In this document: positions 45,652-57,874 of the stretch, piece by piece
Numbering within the stretch: the stretch's first letter is position 1
Layout: each line of letters starts with the position of its first letter
NCBI GenBank assembly: GCA_011503125.2
Contig: WWBZ02000001.1
Coordinates: 2,666,001-2,730,000 of the forward strand
Source of the DNA: Botryosphaeria dothidea
Taxonomy: Eukaryota > Ascomycota > Dothideomycetes > Botryosphaeriales > Botryosphaeriaceae
Direction: 5' to 3'
DNA: 64,000 bases
The notes under the pieces: model-generated
Told to the model about the DNA's origin: nothing
Databases searched by the model: none
Seen by the model: only the letters and a program-made list of their open reading frames with translations
Translations under genes and position numbers: made by a program

Positions 45652-46205
45652 GGTGGACGACTGTGGGGGTGCAGTGCTGTAGAGTTTGGTGTAGAGGTGC
45701 CGTTCTGCGCTTTACGAGTACTGTGGTGGTAGGCTGCAGTGAGGGGCACAGGCCGGCGAGTCATCGGAATGACGTCTTGTCGAGGGGCACAAGCGAACCC
45801 CAGAAAACGAATGGCCAGGGTGTGATCCTGTCTTCTGCCAGACTACCTTGGGCTGTCTCCTACGACCCGCCAGATGCTTTGTCATGCTGTCCGGGCATCA
45901 GGCCCAAGCTGCTTTGTGCGGCAGCGGAAGCGGCAACGGAAACAAGTCCCCGCGTCCATCCCCGCCGCATGCTAGACCTCGGCCATCCATGACTCCGCTA
46001 TGACGATTAGTTTTATGAAGCTCCGCAGCTTGCTTCCGCGGCTCCATCCCCAGATGCGGGGGGAGAGTTCATTGGTCAGCAGGCATAGCTAGAGTTACTA
46101 GGGAGCATGTAATGCGGAGCTCTTCTCCACGTTTCCCCAAATTCAGCCGATCTCTTTTCGTCTTCCACCACCTGCTCTCTTTCAATCATCTAACTAACTG
46201 CAAAT
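45652..46205. other. Divergent promoter region of TMA64 and the cyclase gene
   Basis: About 550 bp between divergent ATGs. No recognisable element beyond a C/T-rich leader before 46206. Confidence 0.5.
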
Positions 46206-47673
46206 ATGGCGGACCAGCAGAACTCGGCGGGTCGTCGACTGACCCAGATCAAGGATTTTCTGACCATGAACAAGACTGCAACCACCATTCCGTTCGATCC
46301 CGATTCCACCAAATTCCCGACAAGAAAGGAGCTCCCGAAGATCCAAGGCGCACCTGATGGTGCTGCCTGGGTTTGGGGAGAAAACGACTTTGTTAGTCTA
46401 CAGCTCGCAACCCGATTGTCGCACCGACTAACTGCCGATAGATCGGTAGACTAAACCTGCTCACTCCAAGTCGTGTCTCCGCTGCTTCGAAAGAGATCAG
46501 AACTGGCGAGATTGTTCCTGTGAAGTGAGAGGAACCGCACCGAATGCGGGGAAGTTCAATCTGACGCAGTAACACAGTCTGCCATTGGACACTCCGGAGG
46601 TACCCGCTTTCAATCGCGAGCAATTCAAGCATGAGATCAAAACTCTGGCCGAGAACATTGCCTATGACGACAAGTACCAGTTGAACACTCAATCTGGCAC
46701 TCAATGGGATGGTTTCCGCCATGTAAGCTTCGTTTCCAGTGTTGCCCAGTGCAGTACTAATTTGTTCCCAGTTCTCGTGGGTTGAAACTGGGACTTTCTA
46801 CAATAACGTAATCATGCAACGCTTACCTTACTTGAGAGTTTAGTGCAGCTTACTGTGTTTGATAGACCAAAGGTACTGATATCCTCACGCCCGACGGCGC
46901 CAATGCAAGCCACAAATGCAGCATACACCACTGGGCTGAGCATGGAATCGCCGGCCGAGGTGTGCTCCTCGACTACAGAGGCTACGCGAAGAAGAAGGGC
47001 ATCGAATATGATCCCTATGATTATTATCCAATCAGCTTCGAAGTGCGTTCTCCATGAACACTCCTACGCTGCGGGCTCTAACGTCAAACAGGAGCTCTAC
47101 CAATGCGGCAAAGACCAAGGCATCGACATCCGTCCCGCGGCACAAGGTGGCGATATCAAGATCGGCGACATGCTGTTTGTTCGCAGCGGCTTCATCGAGG
47201 CCTACCACTCAAAATCTCCCGACGAAAGGAATGCCCTCGCAGTGAGGCCTCACGAATTCGGCACCAACGATGGACAAAGATGGGCAGGCCTGAGCCAGGA
47301 GGAAAGGATGATTGATTGGCTGCATGACTGCTACTTTGCAACAGTTGCCGGAGATGCACCGGCGTTTGAGGCATGGCCGTCCCATGAGCGTAAGCATCCG
47401 AACTCGCACCAATTGCAACGGAGAGTAATTAATAAAATGTGCAGCTCACTACTTGCATGAGTATATCCTGGCGTTGTGGGGCATGCCGCTCGGAGAAATG
47501 CTGGATCTGGAGAAGCTGGCGCAGAAGTGCAGAGAGCACAACAAGTGGTTCTTCTTCTTCTCCAGCGCACCTGCTAACTGCCGTGGTACGTACACTTCAA
47601 GAATGTTCATATCATATACTAACAATAGATAGGTGGTGTGAGCAGCCATGTGAACGGCCAGGCAATTCTGTAA
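46206..47673 (+). CDS. Cyclase-family protein (kynurenine formamidase-like fold)
   Basis: Member of the PF04199 cyclase family of metal-dependent hydrolases and cyclases. Eight exons: 46206-46391, 46442-46524, 46578-46722, 46772-46807 (36 nt), 46866-47042, 47092-47389, 47445-47585 and 47633-47673, 368 aa. Landmarks are WVWGENDFIGRLNLLTP, the metal-site region TQSGTQWDGFRHF, HHWAEHGIAGRGVLLDY, GDIKIGDMLFVRSGF and YLHEYILALWGMPLGEM. The classical family motif is HxGTHxDxPxH, but here Gln replaces the second His (GTQWDG), as I recall for a fungal subgroup. The substrate is unknown and kynurenine formamidase activity should not be assumed. Eight exons make it the most divided gene here. Confidence 0.88.
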
Positions 47674-48108
47674 AAGGACTTGCTTACCCTTTTCTACGGA
47701 GAGAGAAGGGCTACAAATCGAATTATGAGTTCACGCTGGGCTGGCGGCGGGTACGGAATTCACTCCTTTGCTCAAAACTGTCGTCCTTGGGAAAATTTTG
47801 TTTACTGCGGCAACAGGAATCTGTATCACTTCTGTACTGTGATATCAATACAAGCGCTGTTTATACAATGACTTCCTGAATGTCCCACGCGCAACTGTTG
47901 CTACAATGCGACCGAGGCCAGCCACTGATCTCTAGCGCGATCACGCAGCGTAATTAATTTCCTCGATACCGCAATCATGCTCTTTTCAGCCTTTGGCGGG
48001 CAAATCTTCGCAGTTTCGTATCGGGAATAAACACTATATAAACTTACCCGCTGGTGTTCTTTCCGTTCACCTGAGAGAGTTACTCGGGTTTCCGAGTAGA
48101 TCATCACA
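47674..48108. other. Intergenic region before the tRNA gene
   Basis: About 435 bp holding the cyclase 3' UTR and the tRNA 5' flank. No gene recognised. Confidence 0.5.
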
Positions 48109-48208
48109 TCCGTTGTGGTCTAGGGGCTAGGATTTGCCGCTCTCAGGGTCGAGGGTTATCTCACTATCAAGTGCCGGCAAGGCCCGGGTTCGATTCCCGG
48201 CGACGGAA
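48109..48208 (+). tRNA. tRNA-Glu (anticodon CTC) with a 28-nt intron
   Basis: Acceptor arms TCCGTTG and CGACGGA pair over 7 bp (one G-U). The D arm is GGTCTAGGGGCTAGGA. The anticodon stem TGCCG/CGGCA closes the 7-base loop CTCTCAC with anticodon CTC at positions 34-36. The T arm is CCGGGTTCGATTCCCGG. The intron 48146-48173 follows base 37, the canonical tRNA intron site, and removing it leaves a 72-nt tRNA including the discriminator A. A-box and B-box promoters are internal. Confidence 0.95.
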
Positions 48209-48619
48209 TTATCTTTTTGCTCTTTGTACAGAGCTGTCTAGCTTTTTGAGGCGTCGGTGTTGGTGGGTAGAAAGTTTTTTGGTCGGGTGGCGGGTGGGGC
48301 GAACGCGGCGGCGAGGCGAACGAAATTTGATTGGGTAGAAGTGCCGAGAGTGTCCAGGGTTAGCAGCAGACTTTTCTCTGCTTCTTTGCTCTGTTTTCTA
48401 TGCGTTGATAGCACCTCAAAGTATCTGAAAGATGTTTGCGGGGAAAGTGATGATGAAAAGGGGCAGAAGATGGAACCAGTCCCGTGGATGACTAAGCTAT
48501 GCTGACAGAGCCGCTAACCACGCATGACAGTATGCATCAGACCAAGTCAAGGTACTAATTCTTTGCACATGGGATGATGTGGATTCTACTGGGATTCCGG
48601 GACATTCAAGGCTAGCTAA
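48209..48619. other. Intergenic region after tRNA-Glu
   Basis: About 410 bp between the tRNA and the end of the DUF6594 gene. No further gene recognised. Confidence 0.5.
48214..48218 (+). terminator. RNA polymerase III T-run terminator
   Basis: Five T residues 6 nt after the tRNA-Glu end, the usual Pol III stop signal. Confidence 0.75.
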
Positions 48620-49635
48620 CTATCGCCTGGAATCAGTGCTGCCTATGAAGACAACCTGGACGGAGGCGAACCTGTTGAGAAGTCAGGGGAACAGAGAACC
48701 ACTGAAAGATTGAACGGGTTTGAACTTACGCAGCGGTAGCGGCAAATATTTCAGCAGGACGAGCTGTGGTCAAGAGTGCAAGAGCAAGGGAGAACAATGC
48801 CGAGAACATAAATGCGGCATATATTCGAGCAAGAAGGTCGTGGACATGGTAAAGCGTGACTATCGCGGCACCGGGTATGAGCGAGGAAGCAACAACACTC
48901 AGGGCCATGGATGCTTTGCGATAGCGCCTCTCACTCCACTCTACCAATCCAACGTCTTCGTGGCCTTGAACGGACTTCTTCGAACGACGAAACCATTTGA
49001 AGAAGGACCATGGCACAAGTTTTTCCGACACCCATCGCATGAAAGTGTCATGATGGCGGTTGGAGAGAGCTACCAGATCTGAATCCTCGTCTTCCTCCCA
49101 GGGAAGTGCTTCCACGCCAGAAAGGAACTTGTTGCCCCCCTTGGTTCGCGTGAGCCAATTTCTCAAGAGATCCAAATCGTACTTGGTTGGTCTTTCAAGT
49201 TTACTGATTTCTACTTGCTGGAGGAGTGCATCGTCTGCAAGTTCTCAGTTTCAAGCATTGAGGTTTCTGTCTCTATATTGTTCACTGACTGTATGCCTTC
49301 AACTTCGGTCGAATCTTCAGAAAGAGCTGCCACTGCCCGTCCGCATGCTCTTCGGCGGACCTCATAAGCGCCAGTGCCTCCACGTCGTATGGATGATGAT
49401 CCTCGCGATCGATCGAAGCCTTGACATGCAGCTGCGTTTGTAGATCAAGCAGTTCGGCTTGCATGTACAAAAGATTCCGAGCATTCAGAGTTGCAAAACG
49501 TTTGAATATAGCCATGCCTTCATGGGGTCCCATGATGGTTGCGAGCTTCGGATATCCTCGTTCCGGAACGCCGTCGGCAATGTCGGACATTTCGTATTGC
49601 GTGGAAGAAGTGGAAGTGTTCGACGAGGAAGCCAT
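48620..49635 (-). CDS. DUF6594 membrane protein
   Basis: Exons in transcript order are 49635-49290, 49234-48730 and 48671-48620, 300 aa. The family's entry motif is present near residue 30: RGYPKLATIMGPHEGMAIFKRF followed directly by NARNLLYMQAELLDL, a helical region. A Trp/Arg-rich middle (DLDLLRNWLTRTKG) follows. At the C-terminus two or three membrane spans appear: ALSVVASSLIPGAAIVTLYHV, IYAAFMFSALFSLALALLT and FAATAAFASVQVVFIG. DUF6594 is a large, fungus-specific, often multicopy family without known biochemistry. Related proteins sometimes occur in heterokaryon-incompatibility contexts, but nothing here shows that. ATG 49635 is chosen because upstream in-frame codons lack ATG. Next to a tRNA gene and lower in GC than the left genes, it looks accessory. 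Confidence 0.82.
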
Positions 49636-50584
49636 TTTCGGAGACTGGCGATATTCCAATTGGAACGCGAAATGTCAAAAGCAGCTGCAGAAGGCAAAGA
49701 AGTAATGCTGTTTCAGCCTCGAAGACGCAGGCCCGGCAGTACCATGCAAGGCTGAGCCGACTTGTTTGCGCAGCCCCATGGCGCCTGGCAGATATGGCGT
49801 TCGCGCGCAACCCCGCACTGCCGTGGTACTTCCCTATCACGACCACCCGATCTTCCGAGACCTCTAGCACGGCCACCAGCAGCCTGTCGTCAGTTGTACG
49901 CTGCAGCAACGCTGCGCTTTGCAATCCCGAAGCGGGCACAGCCGGCTGAAGGATGTTGCCACTGCAGACAATGGCTGCGCAGCCCGCGGTTCGAGTGGCC
50001 CGGACCGGGCATGCTGCATGCTGCAATGCATGCTGTGTTGGACGTGGCCGCGTCCTAATCGCCTGCCTCTGCCTGCAAGCCCGAGGCAACAACCCACGTC
50101 AACCCGCACCTCGAACTGCAGGTGGGCTGTGTCCAAGTAGAGCCTCTTCTTCCCTTGTCGTCGACCTCGACTCGATAGACTCAGCGGAAACAGCCATGAT
50201 CAACCAACCTCTCTTGTCAACGGCCGAGGCCATACCCACTTTCTTTTGAGTCCACACGTACGGCGCCATGTCAAGTCGGCTCCAGTGATAGGACTATCGC
50301 GTCATGCGTCATGGCTCATCCGAAGGCCTCGAGTAAGTCGACTGTCCTATGACGCAGCCCGTTCCAGATATCGACATTAAGACGCTTTATTCAGAACTCA
50401 ATACTGATACGTTGTAGAGTACCGAGTTGTCCCAAGGATCGCGAGAGCTCAATTCTTTACAGTTGGAAAAGTAGCCTGCCCAGGAGACTCCATCATTTGC
50501 CAAGCACTGACACACGCTAGATATTCTCAATTCCCATTGACGATCCGAAAAGAAAACGGGGCTCAGGGCCCGGCTTCCGTCGAT
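49636..50584. other. Divergent intergenic region
   Basis: About 950 bp between the DUF6594 gene and the retropepsin-domain gene. GC-rich near 49900-50100. Short frames on both strands have no recognisable domains. Confidence 0.45.
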
Positions 50585-53500
50585 ATGTCGTCGTCGAGAC
50601 AGCTTCTGGATACTCCATCTGCTTGTGCGCCCATACCACCTACATATCAGGACGCACCGTCATGGTAACAACAATCATAGGATCATCAAAACATACGAAA
50701 ACCAGGCCACGACAAAACCCGAAATCAGATCGAAACAGAACGAACATGCAATCATTTACACCACCCGATCGCCGCCCACTCCAGTGTATGGAGAAAGCAG
50801 ACTTCGCCGTCCCATCGAAGCAAAGGCAGACAATGACGAAACCACCCTGCCGCATCTTGCCAGGCTCAATTATGGTGAGAAGTTTGAAGTTCGCCACACG
50901 GAACCCGTTCACTGCTTGGGCCACATCCTTGAGGAGGCCATCGACCGATTCGTTACGGATTATGAGATAGTGCAAAGCTTACTCCAGGCGCCTTCCAACC
51001 ACTCCCTGCCCACTACAGACAATCTTCGGTCTTTTCTGCGTCCCCAACCACTGTCGCCAAACATACGTCAGGAGCCGGTCCACCTCGTGATGCCTCCTGC
51101 AAACTATCCTCGTCCTCGTGTCCACTTCGAGCAATCACCACAGACCCCGACACAACCGCCGATACCTACTGTCGCTCTAGGAATCACTGATTCTGGTGTT
51201 TCTGATGATATAGAACTTGGCGAAGTGATGAGGGAAAGTGGGACGGCTCTAGAGCATACCGGCCGACCAGAGTCTGCGGCTCCGGTTCAGGAAGTGCCAG
51301 ATCCTATGGGATACCTCGTCGAGACGGAAAGCAACTCGGCAGATGTGCCTCCAGAGAACGACCCATTTCCAGACACCTCGGATAAAGGCGAAGAAAGTTG
51401 GGAAGAGTCAGGCTCGAAGCCGTCAGACCATGATTCTCAGGACATGGAACAAGGAGAGCCAGAATACCAGAGCGAAGACTCGGATTATGAGGCTATGCCG
51501 CAGCCTTCGTCAACTGCAGAAGAAGCAGCACATCTTGTCATCTGGAATGAAACTCAGAATACAGACTATGAAGCCGATCCACCGATAGGTGCCAATTCAA
51601 CTGCGGGGCCGGACCAAGAAATTGGGGAACAGAACGTCTCCGAGCCAGGAATTCCGCGCCCAGAAATGGAAACCGAGGGTGTTTCGGGAGATCATTCGCA
51701 TCCAGTAGGACCAATTACGTATGAATCAGTTTCTGAAGAAGAAGATGAAGAAGAAAAAGAAGAGGAGGAGGACAAGGATAAGGAGGAGGAAGTCGAGCCA
51801 TTCCCTGGTGAACATGAGCATGATCTCCCTCCGCACATAGAGCCAGGTGAACAGCTTGGATCATGGAAAGATATATTTGCTCAGTACGCTGTGGATGAAG
51901 GCGACCCGGACTACGGAGAGACGACGCAATCAAGTCCCAATGAAGATAACGTGGCCAGTTTGGAGCCAACCCGTGGCGAATATCAGCAGACCTACACAAG
52001 GGAAGAGGAAACCATCAACGAGCTCGCTCCCGAGGAGCAACAACACTTTACTCCGCCCGCTCAGCTTAAGGACACTGTTGATGGAGCACACGATGACGTA
52101 GTGGATGTGGATTTGGTTGAGCCGTCCGGTTTACTAAACACGGATGAGTCCCAAAACAACGGGGTCGATAAGACTCTCCCAACTTCTACCACGGAAGATG
52201 ATGGAGATGATTCAATTGGAACACCGGAACAAATTCAACCCGAATTGGATGCCTATCAGCCTCCCTCCGAAGAAGCTGGAGAGGATTTCGTGGACTCCAA
52301 AGCGGAATCTCCCCGTGTACCCTCGGAATTTTCGTCATGGCAATTTCCAGCTGCTGAGATTAGCCATTCAAATGACTCCCCGGCTGTTGCAAGCAGCGTG
52401 TCTGAAGAGATACCGCAGGGTACTCAGCCTCGAAACCATCACGACGAAACACCAGCAGAGCCTTCAGCTTCTGAAGGACCACATCTTTGGGACGTATATG
52501 TGACTTTCAGCGGTTACTGTGAGCACCGTCTCAAAATTCCGGGTCCCAGAGGTATACAGCCACAAGTGAAGTGCACGGCTGCACAAACTGGGAGGCAAGA
52601 CTCATTAGACGCTGAAACTCCCACAAGCTCCGCGCACTCACCGTCTTTGTCAGAAGGACCAATTGCTGACGAGACAACCGGTCCAATCGCGGAAGAGCTT
52701 GAGGAAACCACATGTGATGGAGCAGTGAATGACTCCCAGGAGAAGCCTGCGCCGACACGCCCCATATTAGAGGTTGTGACTGATCTACCAGGCTCATTCC
52801 CTTCCGAACCGAAGCTGGATACTCATGAGACTTCTCAAAACCAGCATGACTCTTCTCCGACGGAACCAAGAAATTTGTCCCCAAAAACAGACCAACCTCA
52901 CGACTCGGAAGCCGAATATATGACTGACGATGATCCCACTTCTGAGAGCGACAATGAGCGTGCAGATAGCCATCAATTTCCCGCCACATCTCCAGATCCA
53001 ACCTCCTCTCAAACATCCTACGAGAGTCAAGCTTCGAAAAGTTCGCCGTCGGGATCTCATGAGAACTATTCACAGAATGGGCGTCAGTCGAGGAGTAATA
53101 CCATCCCGACGTCAGTAAATGACCGCGGACCCGGCATGCAATATCCTGCCGAGTACTACAATCATTCCTACTACACTCTCCAGGGGCAGAATCAACAGCC
53201 AGTCTTTGAGCAGTCTTGGCCAAATCAATTCAGCACCGGCAGCCCCTATCAGGCATACCCTGCAATGCATTCAGCACATCCGAACTTTCCATCATCAACG
53301 TATTATGCGCCGGCGGAACACAGCTATCCCGCAGTGCAGCTGCCGGTCCCACCCCGCCCCTTCCCAATGAACATGCAACACAATTACACATACGGTCCTC
53401 CTATGACCCATGCCTACATGCAGCCGCAGCCTTCAACCCCAATAGGGAACTTCGGACTCGGACCAGGACCGCAGTTCCCCATCAATCAACCGCACCACTC

Positions 53501-54232
53501 CCACCACCACCCTCAACAGCATCAACAGCAGCAGCCGCACACCTTCTCCTCCACGCCGCGATCCGGCGGTGAAACCCCCTCCGGCACCTCCGGCCGCTTC
53601 GAAATGGATCTCATATTCTTCGACGACCACTACACGCGCATGGAGCCGCTGCGCGCCCTGCTCGACACGGGCGCTTCGCTCAACTTCATCAGCGAGGAGA
53701 AGGCGCGCGTGGTCGGGCTGATCCTATTGCCACACCTCGGGCAGGACATCGAGCTCGCCAACGGTCACCGCATCCGCCCGCGGTACAATGTCAGCGCGCG
53801 CTGGCGGCCCTTCCGGAACAGCGGCACCATTTGGACTGATAGATTCGTCGTCCTGTCCGAAATGGGCGGTCGCGACGTCATTATCGGCAGTGAGATCCTA
53901 GAGAACCGCTTGTTTCTGCTGGGGAAGAACGAGTTGAACGTGCTGGGTTTGCCAAAGCTGTCCAAACGTATGTCCGACATCTGTAAAGCCCTACTCGGAA
54001 GATCAGAACTAATTATTATGCTTCAATAGGAGAACTACACGAGCAAAAAAGAGAGCAAAAGATCCAACAACAAAAGAATCAGGAAATGATGATGCAAGAA
54101 GAGGAGGAAATGAAGCGGAAGGAACGGGAGAGAAGAGCCGCAGCGAAGAAGGACAAAAAGCCGCGAAAAGAGCGCCAGCACTCTCCAGGATCGGCGGAAG
54201 AAGAAGTGTACCACAGCTCTCGAGAAATGTAG
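50585..54232 (+). CDS. Large acidic protein with C-terminal retropepsin-like aspartic protease domain
   Basis: The main exon is open from before 50700 to 53967 and is joined to 54030-54232 by an intron with GTATGT, ACTAAT and ATAG signals. The 5' end is uncertain: I favour ATG 50585, exon 50585-50664, then acceptor at 50863, giving about 1128 aa. The first about 900 residues are disordered and very acidic, then Gln/Pro/Tyr/His-rich. The protease-like domain reads LRALLDTGASLNFISEEKA (catalytic-type DTGA), a mid part, then GGRDVIIGSEIL, the second hydrophobic-Gly motif of retropepsins. The tail is a Glu/Lys/Arg-rich coiled coil. No reverse transcriptase, integrase or LTR is nearby, so this is probably a host gene with a domesticated or Ddi1-like domain. 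Activity would need dimerisation. Confidence 0.78.
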
Positions 54233-54679
54233 ACGTGGTAACTAGGATTTATTTAATGCCCACGAACGACGCGCTCCTTCGAGCCCGTATACGTATTGAG
54301 GGCTGGCCGGGCTATCTGGAATATCTATCGAATCTTCTTCTTATTGTATAGACAACTTTCGACGACATCGCCTTTCTCTATTGGCGCGTAGAAGTATTTT
54401 TTTTATTTGCCCCAGCATATCCTTTAGGCTTTGCATAGAGCTTTTTTTTTTGCAGTATTGACATGTACTATACAAGTATTCACAAATTTTACAACGTTCG
54501 GAAAATAGGGTATCAAATGAGCCAGGTCCTGCATTCTTTTGTCGTTATGCCTGCGCCAATGAAGGTCCAGAGCTCTCCCTCACTACCTCTACTTCAAAGA
54601 AAATCGAGAAGTATGAGGCAAATGCTAGCACAGAACTATCCGAGAAAGAGTTCGAAGTTTACTTCAAAACTACTACTGT
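54233..54679. other. Convergent intergenic region
   Basis: About 450 bp, AT-rich with several T runs near 54390-54455. Typical 3' sequence for both neighbours. No gene seen. Confidence 0.5.
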
Positions 54680-56658
54680 TCAAGAGACATGTGGAACATA
54701 TTGAGACCAAGTTGGAACAGAAAAGACGGATTCTGGAAGGTGGTTGATCTGAAGAAAGCATTCCACAACGAGATAGACTCTTGACAAGACGTAAAGGCCA
54801 ATCATGAGATGGCATACCAAGTCTGCTGTCAGCCGCTGAAAGAATATTTGAACGACAAAGATGATCAATCCAACTTCAGGAAAAGTACCTCTCTCCCCCC
54901 GCCCCATAAGGCCTCTCCACATGTCTCCAACGAAAACTAGAAAGCTTCCGATCAATTTTACCTTTCTCAAAGGTTTTGTTTTATCTTTGATGATCACGAA
55001 AAGCCAGAAGTTTCGATCCCCATCCCATATAGCGTCCGTAATGTCGGCAAGATGCATGATCAGAAATATTGTTGGGCCGAAGAGCAATGTGTATAGGGCC
55101 GTGATATGCCATAACAGAAGCTCGACCGGAGTGTGAAACGGTGCGATCATGTGCAGAGCACCGTATGTGAATCCAGCGATGGTTATGCCAGTCATAAAGT
55201 AAATGTCCCTGAAGGTTTCGAGTGGGGACCAAAAAGCCAATGAGATCGCGGGCCAATTTTTGACTCTTTTCGGGAAATCTGTTGTCACAAGTCAGCAGGA
55301 TCACGTATACTAGATCAAAGAGGTTATTGAAACACACCCTTTTCATTACCAAGGCTTTCTTTTGCTGTGCGAACAAGTTCCCAGTCCAGAAGGTCATCCT
55401 CGCTAAGGGTTATGTACGGCCTTGACAAAGAAAGGATACCGTTGGAAGGCTTCAACTGTTTGGTATTTTTATTTTTATATTTTTTGAGGTTTTGCCTCTC
55501 GTACTGTATTCCATGTACGCTCTGGCCCATATAGAGGCGCATGGATCCTGACGGCGGCGCACCTCCTCGTTCTCCATATCCAGAGACGAGGACTGTCGCC
55601 GGAGTCTTCGAAGACATTGCAACTTGGATTCCGTCGTACTTTGAATTTCTGACACGTTCTGCAGCCTGGAAGTTCCTTCTATCCGCAACTGCGGTGGCCA
55701 CAAATCCAACAGCACTTTCGTCGCGGAGGATGGTGGGCTCCTGAATGTTGAGAGGCTTATCCCACCATAGTAAGTACATGAGAAGCGCGCACAAAGAATG
55801 TCCCAAGGTGCTCAATTCGAGTAATGATATCGAGAGGCCTTGAAATATGCGATTGACACATTGTACGCAGAACCAGCCAGCCTGGAGACAAACAAGTGCC
55901 TTCGCAAGGCCATTTGCTTTGCTTTTGTCCATAATCTCCTCTTCTGTAATAGCAGGAATGGATTCAGGGAGCTCCGAAAGGAATTTGTTAAAAGTTTCGA
56001 CATCGATAATATAGCGCTCGACTCTTCTGTATGGTCTGAACTCTACAGCCAGGCCACCCATGGCAAAGTAGTGACCGTGCACCATAGTCCAAAGGGGCAA
56101 GAGTCTCCGGTCTGTGGTCTGATCAATCTTCACCTCAATCAGTTGTGTAATACAAAAAGATGCTCCTCTGCTGACATTCAAAAGACCAAGATTTGAGAAG
56201 ATTCGGAAAGCTTACCTCTGGATCTTCGAGTGGAGCTGCATTTCTTAAGCGTTGCTTGATGTACAACAAAGCCCGATTCCACCAGGGCGTGCTTAGCCTA
56301 CAGATTTCAGATCTCTCAGCCAAGTTTAAGATCTTCTTAGCCCCTTGGTACTGAGTGAAGGCAGTGAAAACGATCTTTGTAAGGTATGGTAAAAAAGTCA
56401 ACGGATTTCAGGTCTCGTAATGAAGAAGTGCTGTCGTACAAACTCTGGCGCTATAGTTGCCATGATCATCCATCCGAGCTTTAGCCTTGCTTGTTGATTG
56501 GCCTTTCCATACTCTGGAATGTTCAAATGGACTGCGGTAATAACGCATAGTGAGAGAGTCACAAGAGATGTTGACAAGATACTAAACGTGCCGCGCCGCA
56601 ATGGCTCCGGTTCCCACGAGGACGTGATGTTTCCTTGCGTACCAAATATGGTATCCAT
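54680..56658 (-). CDS. Multi-pass fungal membrane protein of unknown function
   Basis: Exons in transcript order are 56658-56440, 56374-56216, 56118-55338 and 55278-54680, 585 aa. Start MDTIFGTQGNITSSW is followed by RRGTFSILSTSLVTLSLCV and TAVHLNIP, a pattern shared by a broad, unnamed ascomycete family whose members also carry WTMVHGHYFAMGGL and end in a WSQYVPH-like motif, here WSQYVPHVS. At least eight hydrophobic segments occur, for example LQAGWFCVQCVNRI, LGHSLCALLMYLLWW, MTGITIAGFTYGALHMI and VELLLWHITALYTLLFG. The middle loop (about 300-400) is polar with SSKTPATVLVSGYG. The frame is open a little upstream of the chosen ATG. Reaction and location are unknown; plasma or internal membrane cannot be told. 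Confidence 0.8.
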
Positions 56659-57874
56659 AACGGACAAGTTTCTTGCGTGAGGATTTCTCAAATGAATGAA
56701 AAGGATTGAGAGTGAAAACAGAGAGGCCCGAAGAAAGCCTTTAACTACGTAAATTCTTTTCACAGCAGCTGCAGTAAGACTGGTGGGTCAATGATCCTTC
56801 AGAATGCTCGCCGAACCCACTAGAATGGCGTGGAAGAGGCGGGCCAATAACGGATTGCTCCATGCGTATCATTACCCATGCTGCATAAATATACTGCGCT
56901 ACTTACCTTGGAAAAACAGAGATGCAGCGTCTCGCTCGTGACGTGGCTTCGGATTCACCAAATGATACCCGCACGCCTGGCTCGTTTCGGGGCTACGGAC
57001 ATCTGGACCGGCAGTATGCACGTAGAAGAGCCTCATCAAAACTTCAAGTCACGATGAGGCTGCAGATATACCTGTTATGCTGGAGAGACGTCTAGCTGCT
57101 TCAACTCTGCAACGTTTCAGCGGTGAACACAAACTGCGCGAAATGAGACCCGCACGCCCTGCACCACGGCACCGGAAGCATGCTCACTTTTAAGAAAGCG
57201 GGGCACCTTTTCCTCATCACGACAGCACCGCAGGACTCCAGAAGGCAGCAATGAGAAGCGGTGGAAGCCTGCTTGGCCCTCAAAGATTTTCTTCGGGACA
57301 GGAAGAAAATAGGCAACACCTGCGCCGCTCATACCGGAACAAACGGGTCGTCTGAACTCCCACCCAAGCTAGCGCCCGTCAAGAAGATCCAAAGCAGCTC
57401 AAGAAGATCATTTCAGCGTGACGGCAAGCGAAAAACATTAGGTCGAATAGGAGGGAGAAGATGATGAATATGATATAAGAAGGGAGAAGTGTCAAGCAAG
57501 AACGCTAAACCGTAAGAGGCAGAGCATGCCATAAATGCTTATCATCACGAAGATGCAGCCGAGCACTCTTTCGAAAAGTCAGCAGTCTTTTTGTTCCTAT
57601 CTCCATCCAAAAGAAGAAAGCCGACAAGAGAAAACCGAACGCCGCCTCATCTTCAACAGACTCATTACGCCATCCAGTGCCCTTTCCCCAAAACGGCTCC
57701 CATCCATTCCATTCTCGCTGATCAATGACTTTGCTCGTAAAAAGAACCACTTTTCCCCTCGTATCCAGTTGATTCCCCGTGTTGCAAGTACGCAGAATAG
57801 AATGCAATTCCCCTACCCATGCATTCACCCGCCCATCCATCACCAGCTTTCCTCCTTAACCCTCCATCAGATGT
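56659..57874. other. Intergenic region
   Basis: About 1.2 kb between the membrane-protein gene start and the VID28 stop. Short frames only. I see no RNA gene, repeat or transposon fragment. Confidence 0.45.
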
